Assembly: GCA_029216955.1 (NCBI GenBank)
Contig: JANAVB010004101.1
Location: 159,001 to 223,000 of the forward strand
Length of the DNA stretch: 64,000 nt
Direction of reading: 5' to 3'
Origin: Iris pallida
Taxonomy: Eukaryota > Streptophyta > Magnoliopsida > Asparagales > Iridaceae
The notes under the pieces are model-generated. The model saw nothing but the letters and a program-made list of their open reading frames with translations. It did not search any database and was not told the DNA's origin. The position numbers were made by a program, and so were the translations under genes. Below, piece after piece: positions 46,666 to 59,055 of the stretch (positions are counted from its first letter, which is position 1; each line of letters begins with the position of its first letter).

Positions 46666-47856
46666 CATATATAAGTGCATTGTAGGTATTCCTTATGATA
46701 TGTTAGACCTTGTTGTGACTTGTGGTTGTTTTAAATAGGTTTACGTCATTCCAGTACAGTTACACAGCCTTATCAACAGCTCAGATTGTCATGCGAGTAC
46801 ATTCCCTGACCATTTCATTCTTGCTTGGATGTATTTACTTGTTATAGACTAGTTTACTTGTTGTTGTCACGATATATCACGGATTAGTACTATATAGATC
46901 TTTTCATGCGATGTTATCCCCACGGATACATCGGTTATATTATGCTCATGTACTTTATCATGTGCATCGTCTACTCATTGTATTCGTACTTATTCATGTA
47001 TACTCATGTGACATTCATGTACACTCAAGATCATGTGAGCCTTCATGTATATTCTAGTGTGTACGTGGACTAGCTATCCATGTGGCGCACTACTTTCATG
47101 TGCAATAACATAACCTGGACAGATTCTTATGTACTGATTGGTGCAGGGGGAGTATTTATTTGGTTATGTGTTCTACACCCTTTTCATGTGCAAATCCAAA
47201 CTAGATTTAAGTCATATATAACCTAAGCCAGTTTACATAACCAGATTGTGCTCTACATCACGTAGTTAGTTCAGTTCTTTATTATATCCTGTATATTTAT
47301 TTCCATATACCATGTTCTCTCTTTTACAGTCCCATTCTTTTATCAATAGTTCATGTATATTATTCTATAGCTTGTTTCATATTTCCTTTCATGTTATGAA
47401 CTGTGTGAGAGATACGTATTCGTTCCTGTCCTGACTGGACCTGTTGAAATATTACAAATGATGAGGATTGCTCAATACTTACTATAGAGCAGGTCTAGTT
47501 GACATAGGTGACCTGGACCCTCAGCAGGATCCAGTAGTCGCTGAGGACTTGCCTTGATTAGATTAGATTTACATTATCTTTTAGTATGAGACTTTATGGT
47601 TGTATTGATACTTGTTATGGTGTGGTTTTACACCAGGATTTGTATTTATATTATAAATCTCTGCTGTGATTATCTTTCTTCCATTCTATCTTAGCTTTTG
47701 TGATTGAGTAGTACCAGTTATATATTATTCTCCATTCGGAGTATTTCCTAGATTGTGTTAGATGTTGGACCCAGGACAGCGTTCTACCGCCGACACTGTG
47801 GCATAGGCTGGACGTTCCCACGTGTCATGACCTTACAGTAGGTACGGGTCATGATA

Positions 47857-49212
47857 GTAGGGTACCAGGGTAGGGTTAGGACATGTTGACATAACAACAC
47901 GTCGTGCCTACGCGACAGGACGACTCGCAACAGTCGCGCGGCCTGCGCGCGTGCGTGCCCGTGTCGAGCCTCGTGGCTCACGATCTTAGCCACGCCGCGA
48001 CACGGGATCGGATCCCTGGGTAGTCTAGGTATAGGGCTATATATTCATGTTTCTGGAACGGGTCATTGATGCGTCGTGTCCGCGTACGAAGGTCGTGTCA
48101 GCAGCAAATTTCAGCCTGAGTGCACAGTTCAGCCGACTAGTGCACGACAGATTTTTCCGTCCTCGCTCGACGTAACATCGTAAACTTTTACGGGCATGTA
48201 GGCAGAGGGTGTCCCTATGTGCTCATAAAATTTCACACATGACGGAGCTCTGTGCGTCGAGTTTTTATGCACAGACAGCAGGGCATGCACGAGACCGTGC
48301 ACGGGATCTCGTGCACGCGTGTCCGTATCCGTTCGGAAGCCAAAATCGTATCAATTTTCGGTCCGTCTTCACGAAAGTTGTTACAAATCATATAAGGAAG
48401 GAATTTGTGAAAACAGAATAAAAAATTAACACTTTTTAATTCGAAGTTGCATTTTGCCGAACACGTGCAACGTGAGACCGATACGTGTCCGATACCGCTA
48501 TCAAACGAAACCAAAAGCCTACCAAACTTTATACACAGATCAAGGGTGCCTATATGGATGCAATAATGAGGAAACTTCAGGAGAAACAAAGGTAGATCGG
48601 GATTTACCTATTGAGAGTCGGAATCTCAATAAAAGGGATTCCCGAGCGCTTTGTCGACCGATTTCTCCCGAGCAAATACCTCCTCCTCCTTGCTAGCAGT
48701 ACTCCAGCAAGTCCTCCTCTTCCCAATGAGTGCAACAGAATTGGTTTGAGGTGAAACGGACTCTGGATGAGCAAACTAGGGGTTTTGGAGAAAGAAAAAT
48801 TAGGGTTTGCTCTAGATCTTGGAGGCTAATATTTTACAAATGAGAGAGGGCGGCTGCTAGTTGTTGGCCAAGGTAGGGGGTGTTAGGGTTAGGGTTTGCA
48901 CATGGGCCAAGCACTCCATGTGTTGCTAAAAGGCCCATGTCAAAAAGGTTAAAAAGGCCTATGTAAAAATGACATTAAATCATTAATTCATAGCCAAATA
49001 TGGAATAAATTCCGAAATTAATTCTATAGGTCGACAAATAATTCTAATTATCATATTAGGCTCTTAATGAAGGGTGACTAAGGTCAAACCATCTTATGCT
49101 ACTCAAACACCAATCAAGCTAGAAAGCATCACATTAATTAATAATTTAATAAGAAAATTCAATAAATACACAATGACTAAAATATCCCTAAATTAAAAAT
49201 GTATGTGTGACA
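47857..49212 (-). repeat. Element E 3' LTR, truncated
   Basis: The first ~1.36 kb of an LTR read from tgtcacac at 49212 on the minus strand. It is homologous to the front of LTR B: telo-box 48882-48898, donor caatag/gtaaatc at 48607, CGTGTC zone 47880-48490. Its remainder is missing where it meets the end of LTR B. Confidence 0.85.
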
Positions 49213-49309
49213 AATATAACCTCCTAAAAATAATTTTGTCCTTGAAATAAAGACAAAACTGAATGCATGAGAAGGATAGAAAAATCATACCTCAAGACTG
49301 AAAAAGATA

Positions 49310-49617
49310 AGGGTATTGCTCGCGCATCTCATCCTCCCTCTCCCCGGTAGACTCACCTGGAGAGTGATGCCTCCATGCTACGCGAACTAAGGATATCATC
49401 TGGTTCCTCAGCACCTTCTTCCGTCGATCTAGAATCTCCACAAGCTGCTCTGATAACTGAGAGCTAATGCAAGGGGAAAGTCCAGTCTGTATGACACGTC
49501 ACCGACTATTCCGCTGATAACGAAAGGTCCAATGAAACACGGACTAAGCTTTCTACCTCCACCGAAGCGAATAATACCACACGTCAGAGATATCCTTAAG
49601 AACATCAGATCTCCAAC
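49310..49617 (-). pseudogene. Element E integrase exon 2, internally deleted
   Basis: VGDLMFLRIS and GGGRKLSPCFIGPFVI. After DFPLALA the sequence jumps to LSYQSS, losing the [16 protein letters not shown] part that B retains. Chromodomain remnants follow on the minus strand between ~49450 and 49320 (LRNQ, VAWRHHSPGES and the REQYPYLFQS tail). Confidence 0.85.
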
Positions 49618-49711
49618 CTAGCACAAACATGATCTCAACTTAACTATAACAATAACATGATTAAACAAAATCACAAAGCAACAAGATTCTAATCCTAAGT
49701 CTAAGCTGTAC
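49618..49711 (-). other. Integrase intron, element E (94 nt)
   Basis: gtacagctta...gtgctag after codon GAG 49712-49714. Same length as in B and the same codon as in A and C. Removal restores frame. Confidence 0.88.
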
Positions 49712-50750
49712 CTCAAACTGCAAAGGTCTTTAGTGGCTATCGGCCTAATGCCGCTGTTTGTCCTGCGCCATGCGAAGTCGATATCTGATGAGCTTCACCT
49801 TCTCGGCTGCGTCAACAACCATCTCAGGTCCCAATAAAGCTCGCTCTCCAACGTCATCCCAAGACAAGGGTGTACGACATCTACGTCCGTACAGTGCCTC
49901 GAATGGTAATATCCCAATGCTGGCCTAAAAACTGTTATTATATGCAAAATCCACTAAGTACAGGTGATCCTCCCAAGATCCTCCAAAATCCAGAATACAG
50001 GTCCGCACATGTCCTCGAGTGTTTGAATAGTCCTCTCTGACTGTCCGTCCGTCTGAGGGTGGTATGCAGTACTGAAATTGAGCTGAGTACCCAAACTAGT
50101 TTGTAGACTCTGCCAGAAATAGGAAGTAAAGCGACTATCCCGATCCGAGATAATGCTCATCGAAACTCCGTGTATCCTGACGATTTATCGCATATACATC
50201 TCTGCTAGCTTCTCCGTAGACGTACCCACTTTAAATGTTAAAAAGTGGACCGATTTGGTCAACCTATCAACGATGACCCAAATCACGTCTTTCTTTTCTG
50301 GTGTACGCGGCAATCCAGAAACAAAATCCATCATGATGTGCTCCCAGTCCCACTCCGAAATGGACAATGGCTGCAACAGTCCTCTTGGCCTCTGCTACTC
50401 CGCCTTAACCTGCTGACAGACTAAACACATAGATACGAAGCGTGCTACTTCCCGCTTCATCCCATACCACCATACATGCTCTTTCAAATCTCTATACATC
50501 ATGTTGGCACCTGGATGCACAGAGTACTGAGAACGATAGGCCTCCTGCATAACCTGCTCTCGAAGCTCTCCGCTAGGCACACACAGTCTGGAATCGTGCC
50601 TCAATGCGCCATCCTCTACAATGACAAACTCATTATCTACCAATCCTGTTCGAACCTAATCTCGGATACACCGTAGAGTAATATCGTCGAACTGAGCTGA
50701 CTTGATCCTCTCCATCAAGTCTGATTGAATCTGAAGGCCCCACATCTGTA
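49712..50750 (-). pseudogene. Element E integrase, exon 1
   Basis: HHCC domain (EAYRSQYSVHPGANMMY, CLVCQQVKAE; the first His is now Tyr). Core [43 protein letters not shown] 1-nt loss near 50013 shifts frame. Stops near 50395, 50182 and 49925, and further TAGs. It ends QFE at the intron. Confidence 0.9.
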
Positions 50751-52140
50751 TCTAAACTCCTGGCACGATCACCTCGATCCCCAAGCTCTTCAAATCTGCT
50801 AACAAGTGACGATCCATCGTCAAACACATAGCTACCGGATACCTACTCAAGGCATCGGCAACCACGTTGGCCTTTCCTGGATGATACTGTAATGAAATGT
50901 CAAAGTCCTTCATCAACTCCAACCACCTGTGCTGTCTCATGTTGAGCTCTTTATGTGTAAACACATACTTCAAGCTCTTGTGGTCTGTGAAGATCTCCAC
51001 ATGCTCTCCGTATAGATAGTGCTTCTAAAACTTAAGAGCAAAGATAACTGCCGCCAACTCCAAATCATGGGTAGGGTAGTTCTTCTCATGCGGATGTAAT
51101 TGCCTGGATGCATAGGCAATCACCTTCCCATGCTGCTGCAAGACACAACCCAAACCCTTTCCTGAGGTATCACTGTAGATAGTGAACCCGCCTGATCCTG
51201 ATGGCAATGTCAAAATCGGGGTTATCGTCAGTCGCTTCTTCAACTCATCAAAAGCAACCTGACACTCCTCTGACCAGATAAACTCTGTGTCCTTCCGGGT
51301 CAGCCTAGTCAATGGCTCTACAATCCGGGAGAAATCTTGAAAAAACCTCCTGTAGTATCCTGCCAATCCCAGAAAGCTCCTGACCTCTGCAACTGAACTC
51401 GGTGCTGCCCATGCCTCAACTGCTCTGATCTTCTTCGGGTCGACTGAGATCCCATCTCCGGTCACAACATAACCTAGGAAATCAACTCAATCCAAGAAGA
51501 ACTCACACTTTGAGAGCTTACCATAAAGCTGCTCCTTCCTGAGAGTCTCCAGAACCACTCTCAAATGCTCCTCATGTTCCTCTGGGTCTTCAAATACACC
51601 AAGATGTCGTCGATGAACACCACCACAAACATGTCCAAGTACTGGTGGAACACCTTGTTTATCAAGTTTATGAACACCGCCGGGGCGTTAGTTAACCCAA
51701 ACGACATCACCATGAACTCAAACTGGCCATACCGTGTCCTGAAAGCTGTCTTCGGAATATCCTCCTTCTTTACGTTCACCTGATGAGAACCTAACCTCAG
51801 ATCAATTTTGGAGAATACCTTTACTCCGTTCAACTGATCGAACAAGTCATCGATCCTCGGTAGCGGGTACTTGTTCTTGATCGTGAGGTTGTTAAGTACC
51901 CTGTATTCGATACACATCCGTACCGACCCATTCTTTTTTGGTACAAAGAGTACTGGCGCACCCCACGGTGAAGAACTCAATCGGATGAAGCCTTTGTCCT
52001 GCAACTCATCCACCTGCTTCTTCAACTCCACAAGCTCGCTGTTGTTCACTCTATAGACGTACTGAGATATCGGCTCTGCGTCGTGCACCAAGTATATAGA
52101 GAACTCCACATCTCTGTCCGAAGGTAACCCTAGCAACTCC
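50751..52140 (-). pseudogene. Element E reverse transcriptase and RNase H
   Basis: RT from 52136: [60 protein letters not shown], catalytic FIDDILVYL near 51610, then a frameshift near 51575. RNase H part 51465-50751: [32 protein letters not shown] in place of TGG near 51028, [23 protein letters not shown]. Catalytic RT Asps are intact. Confidence 0.93.
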
Positions 52141-52640
52141 TCCTAAAATACATCTATAAACTTATCTATAATGGATGTGGCATGCTCTGCTCCTCTGCTG
52201 AACTCTACAGAAAAATCCGCTGCTCTGCTCTGCCTCCCGCCTGGTGAACTCGAACTCTAGCTCTCCTGGCACTCTGAAAAGAACTCTACCACCTCAATAA
52301 TCTATACTGGCATGGTGCCTGCTCAACCAATCCATACTGAGTATAATATCGTAGTTCGGTAATGGCATTACGAGCAGACTCACATCCAATTCGTGGCCTC
52401 CCAAAACTACTCTCCGATCCTTACAAACATCACGGACGAGGATAATACCACCCCCAGTCGTGATCTTGCAAGTCCTTGACAATGGTTCAGAAGAAAGCTG
52501 GTGTCTAACAGCAAATGATACAGACATAAAGCTATGGGAAGCACCCGAATCAAATAATACGAATGTAGGAAAAGAGTCGATAAGAACAGAACCTGCTATA
52601 AGATCTCCTACTGGCTCGGAATCCTCCGCTGCTATGGCGA
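52141..52640 (-). pseudogene. Element E protease
   Basis: Starts about AEDSEPVGDLIAGSVLIDSF, active site FDSGASHSFMS near 52540 (intact), DWLSRHHASIDY then TGA, and a frameshifted acidic linker toward RT near 52150-52260. Confidence 0.88.
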
Positions 52641-53924
52641 AAGCTCACCCCTGCTGACCTCCTCTGGTCTGCTGCTGGTGCTGAGTAAACTTCTTCTACT
52701 GGGTCGGCAATAGTACTTTCTGCTGTACTACCGGAGCCTTGGGTCCTGCTCCCTGAGATGTACGTCCCGCAGCCATGGGACAATCCCTCAACTGATACTC
52801 TGCTGCACCACAAAGTTGGCACTTACCGAGCCTCTTCATGCACTCATTCCATACATGTCCTGGCTTCTTATAGAAGGTGCAACTGATGGTCTGCTGCTGT
52901 ATCGGTGCCTGCTGAAACTGCTTCTGCTGAAATGGCTTCTACTGATGCTGCTGCTACTGATAATGAGGCCTCTTGGTTGGGCCCCCACTGCCACTGGCTC
53001 CATGTGAATCACGACCTCTCTTTGTCTTCAGTTCTAGGTCATCTTTCGCTGCCACAGCTCCCATCAAAATCTCCTCGAATGTAGCATTCTTGTTGCTCTT
53101 GGTCAAGGACTTGACTTCCTTAACCAAGCCCTTCCTGAACCTCCTAGCCTTAGCTGTCTCGCTAAGGCCCTCCATAAATCTCCCTAGGCAGTAGAACTCT
53201 CCGGCGTACTCCTCTACTGTCTAGTTCCCCTGAACCAGGTTCTCGAACTGTGTCTCTAAAGTGCCAAGTGTTGTGTCGGAGAAGAACTTCTTCTTGAAAA
53301 GCTTCTTGAAAGCCTTCCATGTTTGCCCCGCTGTACCAACCCTGGGGTCGGTCTGGTATAAAGTGCGGGCAAGTTCCTGCATCTGATTGCCTGCGGCTTC
53401 CACCTGGAGCCTAGCTGGTATCTCCGCGAGACGAAAGATCTCCTCTTATATACTCGATCAAGTTGTCGGTATATATATAGGATACCCTCGGTACCCTTGA
53501 AGTCTCGCGGCTGCATCTTCTGGAAGTCCTGAATGCCTAGAGTCTTTGGCTGGTACGGCTGTATTTGCCCTTTCCGTTGTTGGGCAACCACCTTTCCTAC
53601 TACCACCATTGCTAACTGATGGGCATTGTCAATGTCCTGCCTCATATCCTCCGCTTGGCATCGCTGAGTCTTCATCATCTGCTGGATGAAGGCAAAAAAC
53701 TGTGCCATATCAACTGTCCCTTGGGGCGGTGGCGGTAGCATCCCCCGATCTCCTGGGGCAGTCCTCAGAACTGGTAGAGTAGCACCACCAAAAGTTGCAG
53801 ACGGGCCCACCCGAGCTAGAACAAGAGGTACTACGGTCCCTGGGTCCTGTTGAGTCGGGCAAGAAGTGGCATACCTCTCCGCGGTATCCCTAAGGCCAGA
53901 GCATTGCGATCGTGTCTCCACCAT
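52641..53924 (-). pseudogene. Element E gag (frameshift and stops)
   Basis: ATG 53922-53924 after gatctgtcttcagg. The N-terminal Pro/Gln-rich part and the gag domain start (FQKMQPRDFKGTEGILY) are in frame to ~53460, then a frameshift. The rest of the gag domain is 53403-52960 (GTLETQFENLVQGN, ATFEEILMGAVAAKDDLEL). CCHC knuckles are damaged by transitions: CTFYKKPGHVWNEC (Cys to Tyr) and CQLCGAAEYQLRDC (His to Tyr). Several CAG-to-TAG stops in the Gln-rich linker. Confidence 0.9.
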
Positions 53925-54144
53925 CCTGAAGACAGATCAAACAAGGAATCAATTACTAAAAAATAAACGATATAATCAAATGAGGACAGTTTGTTTTCAA
54001 AAGAAGACAATTAACAACAAGAATTAGATAAGAGTTTTCCTAATGTGATTGAGTACCTTAACTTATATCCTATATCCTACTGTAGGCTGTAATGATACTC
54101 TAGTTCGAGTACCACTACAAAATTGTACTAGTTGCGAATGAGAG

Positions 54145-54162
54145 AACCTGCATGGGCTACCA
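54145..54162 (-). other. Element E primer-binding site (tRNA-Ile type, decayed)
   Basis: tggtagcccatgcaggtt on the minus strand, two changes from the PBS of A and F. It lies nine bases from the LTR end at 54172. Confidence 0.68.
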
Positions 54163-54171
54163 CTAAAAACG

Positions 54172-54479
54172 TGTCATGACCCGCACCCGGTGTGTGGGCA
54201 CGAGACGTGGGTACGTCCAGCCTACGCCGCAGTGTCGGCGGTAGAACATTGTCCTAGGTCCAACATCTAACACAATCTAGAATATGCTCTAATTGGAGAA
54301 TAATATATATGGTACAACTCAATCACAATAACTAAGATGGAATAGAAGAAAAATAATCTCAACAGAGAGACACAATGTGAAGAATAATCCCGGTGTAAAC
54401 CACACCATAATAAATCTTAATACAATCACAAAGTCTCATAACTAGATAATAATAACAGTCTAATCTAACTCATGGCAAG
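54172..54479 (-). repeat. Element E 5' LTR, terminal 308 bp
   Basis: The U5 end (ccgcacccggtgtgtgggca) matches LTR B. Upstream it is interrupted by element F right at the end of the acidic frame (minus strand cttgccatga). The rest lies right of the window. Confidence 0.88.
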
Positions 54480-54842
54480 TGTCACGACCCGCACCCTAGA
54501 GTAAGGGCACGAGAAGTGGGTACGTCCAGCCTACGCCGCAGTGTCGACGGTAGAACGCTGTCCTAGGTTACTATCTAATCAACAACTCACGCAATTATAT
54601 AATGTACTTGTCAAATCTCAACTCCGAACGGAGGACAAGTATAGATATAATGTAATCTCAATCACAGTCTAAGCACGATAAGATAACACAAAAGTTTAAA
54701 ACTAAAAACTAAATAACAACATTTATAAACTACTAAATAATAATATCTTAAACAAACTCAAATACAAACTCGTATCTCAAGTTATTACAATTCAAGTTCT
54801 AAATCATGAAAACTAAACCAAGTCTACTAGCTAGTCTTCAGA

Positions 54843-54926
54843 TCACTCCTGAGTGTCGGAGCCAAAGGTAGCTAAGCCATCTCCTGCTCCAAGGCAAGTA
54901 GGGCAAATGTCCTCAGGGCAATCATC
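54843..54926 (-). other. Acidic mini-exon candidate in LTR F (3' copy)
   Basis: Frame after ctgactggacctgttgaaaa and attacag: DDCPEDICPTCLGAGDGLAT and onward to TGA 54843-54845. The matching frame at 60413-60496 is also open. Confidence 0.5.
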
Positions 54927-55239
54927 TGTAATATTTTCAACAGGTCCAGTCAGGACAGGAACGAGTATATTTCATCAAAAAATTCCAAGTAAATGACAGA
55001 GAACTATAAAGCAGTTATAGACAGTTGTATTGAAGAATATGGCAGTTTTATATAGGTAGTGATATAGAGAAGCAGTTAAGGTACAATAAAAGTAAGGTAA
55101 CTAAACAAGAAGAGAAACATAGCAAAGAAGACTGTAAAAATAAGATCTAGCTGAACTAGAGTAACATAATGAGTTCAGATGGTACAATATAAGTCGAGTG
55201 TAATCCCAATGTGAGTCTAATATAAGATGAGTCGAATGT

Positions 55240-55640
55240 AATTCTAATCATTATTCTAATAAGGTGAATCGAATAAAGTGATACGAATAAGGTGATACGA
55301 ATAGTGATTCACATGATGTTCTAATAATGATTCGAATAAATTCTCCAAGTGTGTTTTAAAATACTTAGATAGACATGTAAACGGCTGTGGGTAAATCCGG
55401 CACATCACACACCTGGCCGGGTGTGGAATGGCTATCGTTCGAATAATATTCACAGGGGGTGGTTCGAATAGTGGGAATGTTCACATGTCTAATCAAGTAT
55501 TTCCCCGCCCAGTCTAAGACAAATGAATCCATAATCCAACAGATAAGACGAATACAAGTCCAACCAACATATGAAGACGAATAGAGTGATTTGAATAGTC
55601 ATTCGTATGGTAATTCAAATAATAGAGGTAAGACGAGTAA
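55240..55640. repeat. Scattered gattcgaata words in LTR F
   Basis: About ten copies of cgaata/tacgaata/ttcgaata spaced 12-60 bp apart. The same array is at 60830-61200 in the second LTR. Confidence 0.6.
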
Positions 55641-55904
55641 GTATGTGTGTCGTATACATAGATTCAGAAATAAAAAATACGTGTTTGTAACAGAGAATCA
55701 CATACAGCTAACTAGAACTAAAGTACAGTAATTGACAAGTAAATGAAAGAACTATCAGAGAATGTACTCGTCTGATACTCTGAAAAGAGTATATAATATC
55801 AGATGTCTGCACCGGATTCACAATGTCCTAAACAGAGTAATATGGGTTATAATAAGTTTAAAATAAGGGAAATGAATGATACAATGTAAACTACATGATT
55901 TCTA

Positions 55905-56060
55905 GGTCGATTTAGGTCAAAGTCAACTCTAAGTCAAACCTGGTCAACTGTCTAGGTCAAACTAGGTCCAAGTCAAATTTGGTCAACTCCGGGTCAACTC
56001 TGGTCAATATTGGTCATTCTTAGTCTACCGGGTCAAATATCTAGAGTTGGGTCAAACTCC
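55905..56060 (-). promoter_or_regulatory. W-box array in LTR F (3' copy)
   Basis: Eleven GTCAA (TTGAC on the minus strand) cores in about 150 bp, most as ggtcaa. Repeated at 61475-61635. Inside the candidate LTR intron. Confidence 0.55.
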
Positions 56061-57529
56061 ATCTATGGCTATCTCAACACCAACCATATACTAGTATAAC
56101 TAGGATACCTTAATACTATATTCTATATACATAACAATGTATATATATAACCAAAGTCTATAGCCATAGGCATATATAGCCTATGTATCATATAGTCTAT
56201 TCCCTATATTATATCTATCACATATATACATCCTAATACCTAACATTACTATGTACCACATACCCTCATATATATGTATAGATGTAGAAAGGGCTATCTA
56301 ATGTGTGAGAGGGTGAGCCATTTAGCACAATGTGTGGGAGTGATAGGAAGGAGTGTGTACGGTGGTGGTACCTAAACCAAACTCATTTAAAACCAAACCA
56401 ACACCATGTATGAATACCTTGAAACCTGAAATTAGTTTTCTGCATCAAACAACCCAACCATAAAACAATACTCAGTTTTAAACCCCACATTTCAGTTATC
56501 ATGTATAATCAAACCCAAACATCAGGTTTACACATTCTCAGTTATCACATTGCTATAACATGTGTGTGTGGAGGTTTGTAGTGTCAAGACAGTGTCATTA
56601 CAGCTCCTGTGTGTGTGGGTGCATGTGTGAATCTGTGGATAGGGTGTGTGAACATATGTGTAATCAAAGTGACAGTGAAGTGGGATGTGTGATTGAATTC
56701 CCAGTTGTGAAACTCATGTGACAGTTACAAGATTAAAAAAAAGGGGCTTGGCAATATGGACTGAGACTTATTCAGTGAGGAGAAATTAAGATGGTCATAT
56801 GTTATAGTAATGTAGGACATGGGTATCAATGGGTAAGGAACAATGTGGTAATTCGGAACAGACATGTGGGCATGGACTGAAGTCATGAAAGGCTTGAACA
56901 TCTAAAACAACTATGGCTGAACCTAAGGACTTAACCAATTACCTACACCTAGATTCTTGTATACATACAATATAATTACCAACTAAACAACCAAATCTCA
57001 GTTAACTCCTAACTAGAATTTTAGGTTAACATTTATTGGATAACTTCTCAGTTTTGTGTCAATGACATAGTGTGTTCAATAAGAGAACAGTATTAGTTCT
57101 CAGGAAAAAAAATGCCAAATGATAGTGACATCAATAGCAGCTGACACATGAATATACATGTAATTTGATCATCAAAAGTTCAGTTTAAATATATAGGAAA
57201 TCGATTTTTTTAGGATTTCCAAACAACACAGGTATTAGTCTACATTTAGCTCAAATCAATATCGAAATCCATCACATAAGAATAAAACCCAATCTAATCT
57301 TGCAAAACCAACTTAGCAGTAGTTGGTACATGTGTACCTGAATTTAAACATGAAACTTTAGCATCAAAAATTTTGTTTAATCATGGGAATTAATAATCAG
57401 AAATTAAACTGACTACACGTATCAGTTAAAATAGGAATTCCCAAATTCAAATCTAAAAAAACACAATAACAATCCAAAGTAAGGGTTGGTAAACAGTCAT
57501 ACACATACATACGTATTGTACTAGTGATT

Positions 57530-58145
57530 TCGTGTCCACACAATCAGACACGAAGTGTCCAGACACGAAAAACACAGAGGAGAGGACAAGTGAACACAGT
57601 GTGGTGTGCGTGTGTCCGTGTCTCGTGAGCGCGACACCAAGCTCGACACGCTTCGTGGTCATACCCACGTGTAGCCCAATACTAGGGCTACCCACTGGAC
57701 ATGACACGGGGTGTCAACGGGTCGCGTGTCCCGTGCATGAGGCACGTATCAGTGGCTCGAAAGTGGTATACTCAGCACAGTACGAAATCAGTACGGATCA
57801 AATTCCTTCGTGCACACACATCGAGAACCCATAAAATTTTGTAGGTAGGATGTCAGTCATTAGGGCCACGTACACACCAATTTTTGTGTCATGAGGTATC
57901 GTGTCCTAAGAGAAATCAGACACAGGCAGCAGGGCACCCGACCGAGCCCCCGTGCTGCGTGTCCAGCACAAATTACGACACAAAATCGACACCAAATACG
58001 ACACAGTCTTCACAAAATTTAATTAGCACCTATAGACCTACAAATCTATTCAAACACAATTTGAAATTAGCAACATTTATTTCTAACAAATATTTCATCA
58101 AACACCTATTCCTACACACCAATACGTGTCCGATACGGACACGTA
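57530..58145. repeat. CGTGTC/GACACG word zone in LTR F
   Basis: Dense gacacg, cgtgtcc and acacgaa words in both orientations. Copy in the second LTR at 63105-63725. Overlapping open frames here arise from composition. Confidence 0.75.
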
Positions 58146-58479
58146 ATGGACACGAATTCCTACCAAACTTAGGCTACACCTAGGGGAATCCTCAATGAAT
58201 GCATCTATGAAGAAAAATCATGATTTCAATGGGTGTAGATAGGTTTACCTATTGAGAGCTAGAATCTCAATGTAAAGAGCCTCGATTCGATGTCTTCTTC
58301 GATTTTCTCCGGTTCAATCGTCCTCGAACCTTACTAGCAAGCACCCACAAGTATCCTCTACTGTTGGGGATGATGGTGCAATTGATTTGACTCTATTTGG
58401 GCTCAATTTGGATTAATGGGGAGAACAAGTAGGGCTTTTTCTAGGTTTTCTAAAGGAGACAATTATTTCTTAAGTGGGA

Positions 58480-58487
58480 TACTTATA
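58480..58487 (-). promoter_or_regulatory. TATA box of LTR F
   Basis: tataagta in ctcctataagtatccc, about 35 bp downstream of the telo-box and 235 bp before the donor. Good spacing for a promoter core. Confidence 0.55.
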
Positions 58488-59055
58488 GGAGGGAGGGGGC
58501 TTGTATGGCTGTAGAAAACATTAGGGTTAGGGTTTTAGATGAGTGGTTGAGGTTCCTCCAACAATTTCCAAGCTTTCCTATTGGTTAAGGCTTCTTTTCA
58601 CAAATATCTCAAAAGAAAATATCCTTCCTAATAATATCTAGATATTACTAACCTTGGCACTTAGTAGGAATGTTCTAACCTTAATTATAACCTCGTAACT
58701 AATCTAGGTTAGGTTAACTTCTAGGTTAAGGCTTCACTAAAAGACTAGCATAATATTTAATTAATATAAATTATAATTTTACAAAATTGTCAAAATGACC
58801 AAAATACCCTTAGGCTAAAAATTGGTAATTTGAATTCCTAATCACATGACTAGGCTCCCTTGGTCATGGTTAGTCTCTAGGCTTAGCAATACTAGGGTTT
58901 AACTTGTTAACCATCAAAATCACCAATCAACATTTTAAATAGTTTTAAATTAAATAAAAATCACCTAAAATCACAATATAATTTAAATATCATTATTAAA
59001 TGATTATAATTTTAAAATTTTAAAATTACCTTTATTTGGAAAACTGGGTGTTACA

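Larger units (their letters stand above)
49213..54171 (-). mobile_element. Element E internal region (Tekay/Del-type, decayed)
   Basis: Close relative of element B in opposite orientation. It carries leader, PBS, gag, protease, RT, RNase H, integrase with intron and part of the C-terminal region. It contains many C-to-T/G-to-A type stops and several indels. Confidence 0.94.
54926..58248 (-). other. Candidate LTR intron, element F 3' LTR
   Basis: Donor ctcaatag/gtaaacc at 58248 and acceptor tattacag at 54926. The exon-1 end (gagattctagctctcaatag) matches LTR E (gagattccgactctcaatag). The intron would be 3323 nt. Consensus and conservation only. Confidence 0.45.
54480..59055 (-). repeat. Element F 3' LTR
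   Basis: 4576-bp LTR, tgtaacaccc (59055) to gcgggtcgtgaca (54480) on the minus strand. Co-linear with 60051-64000 with few differences, so a younger insertion. Holds TATA 58480-58487, telo-box 58521-58536, donor 58248, CGTGTC zone 57530-58145, W-box array 55905-56060, cgaata-word array 55240-55640, acceptor 54926 and acidic frame. Confidence 0.94.
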
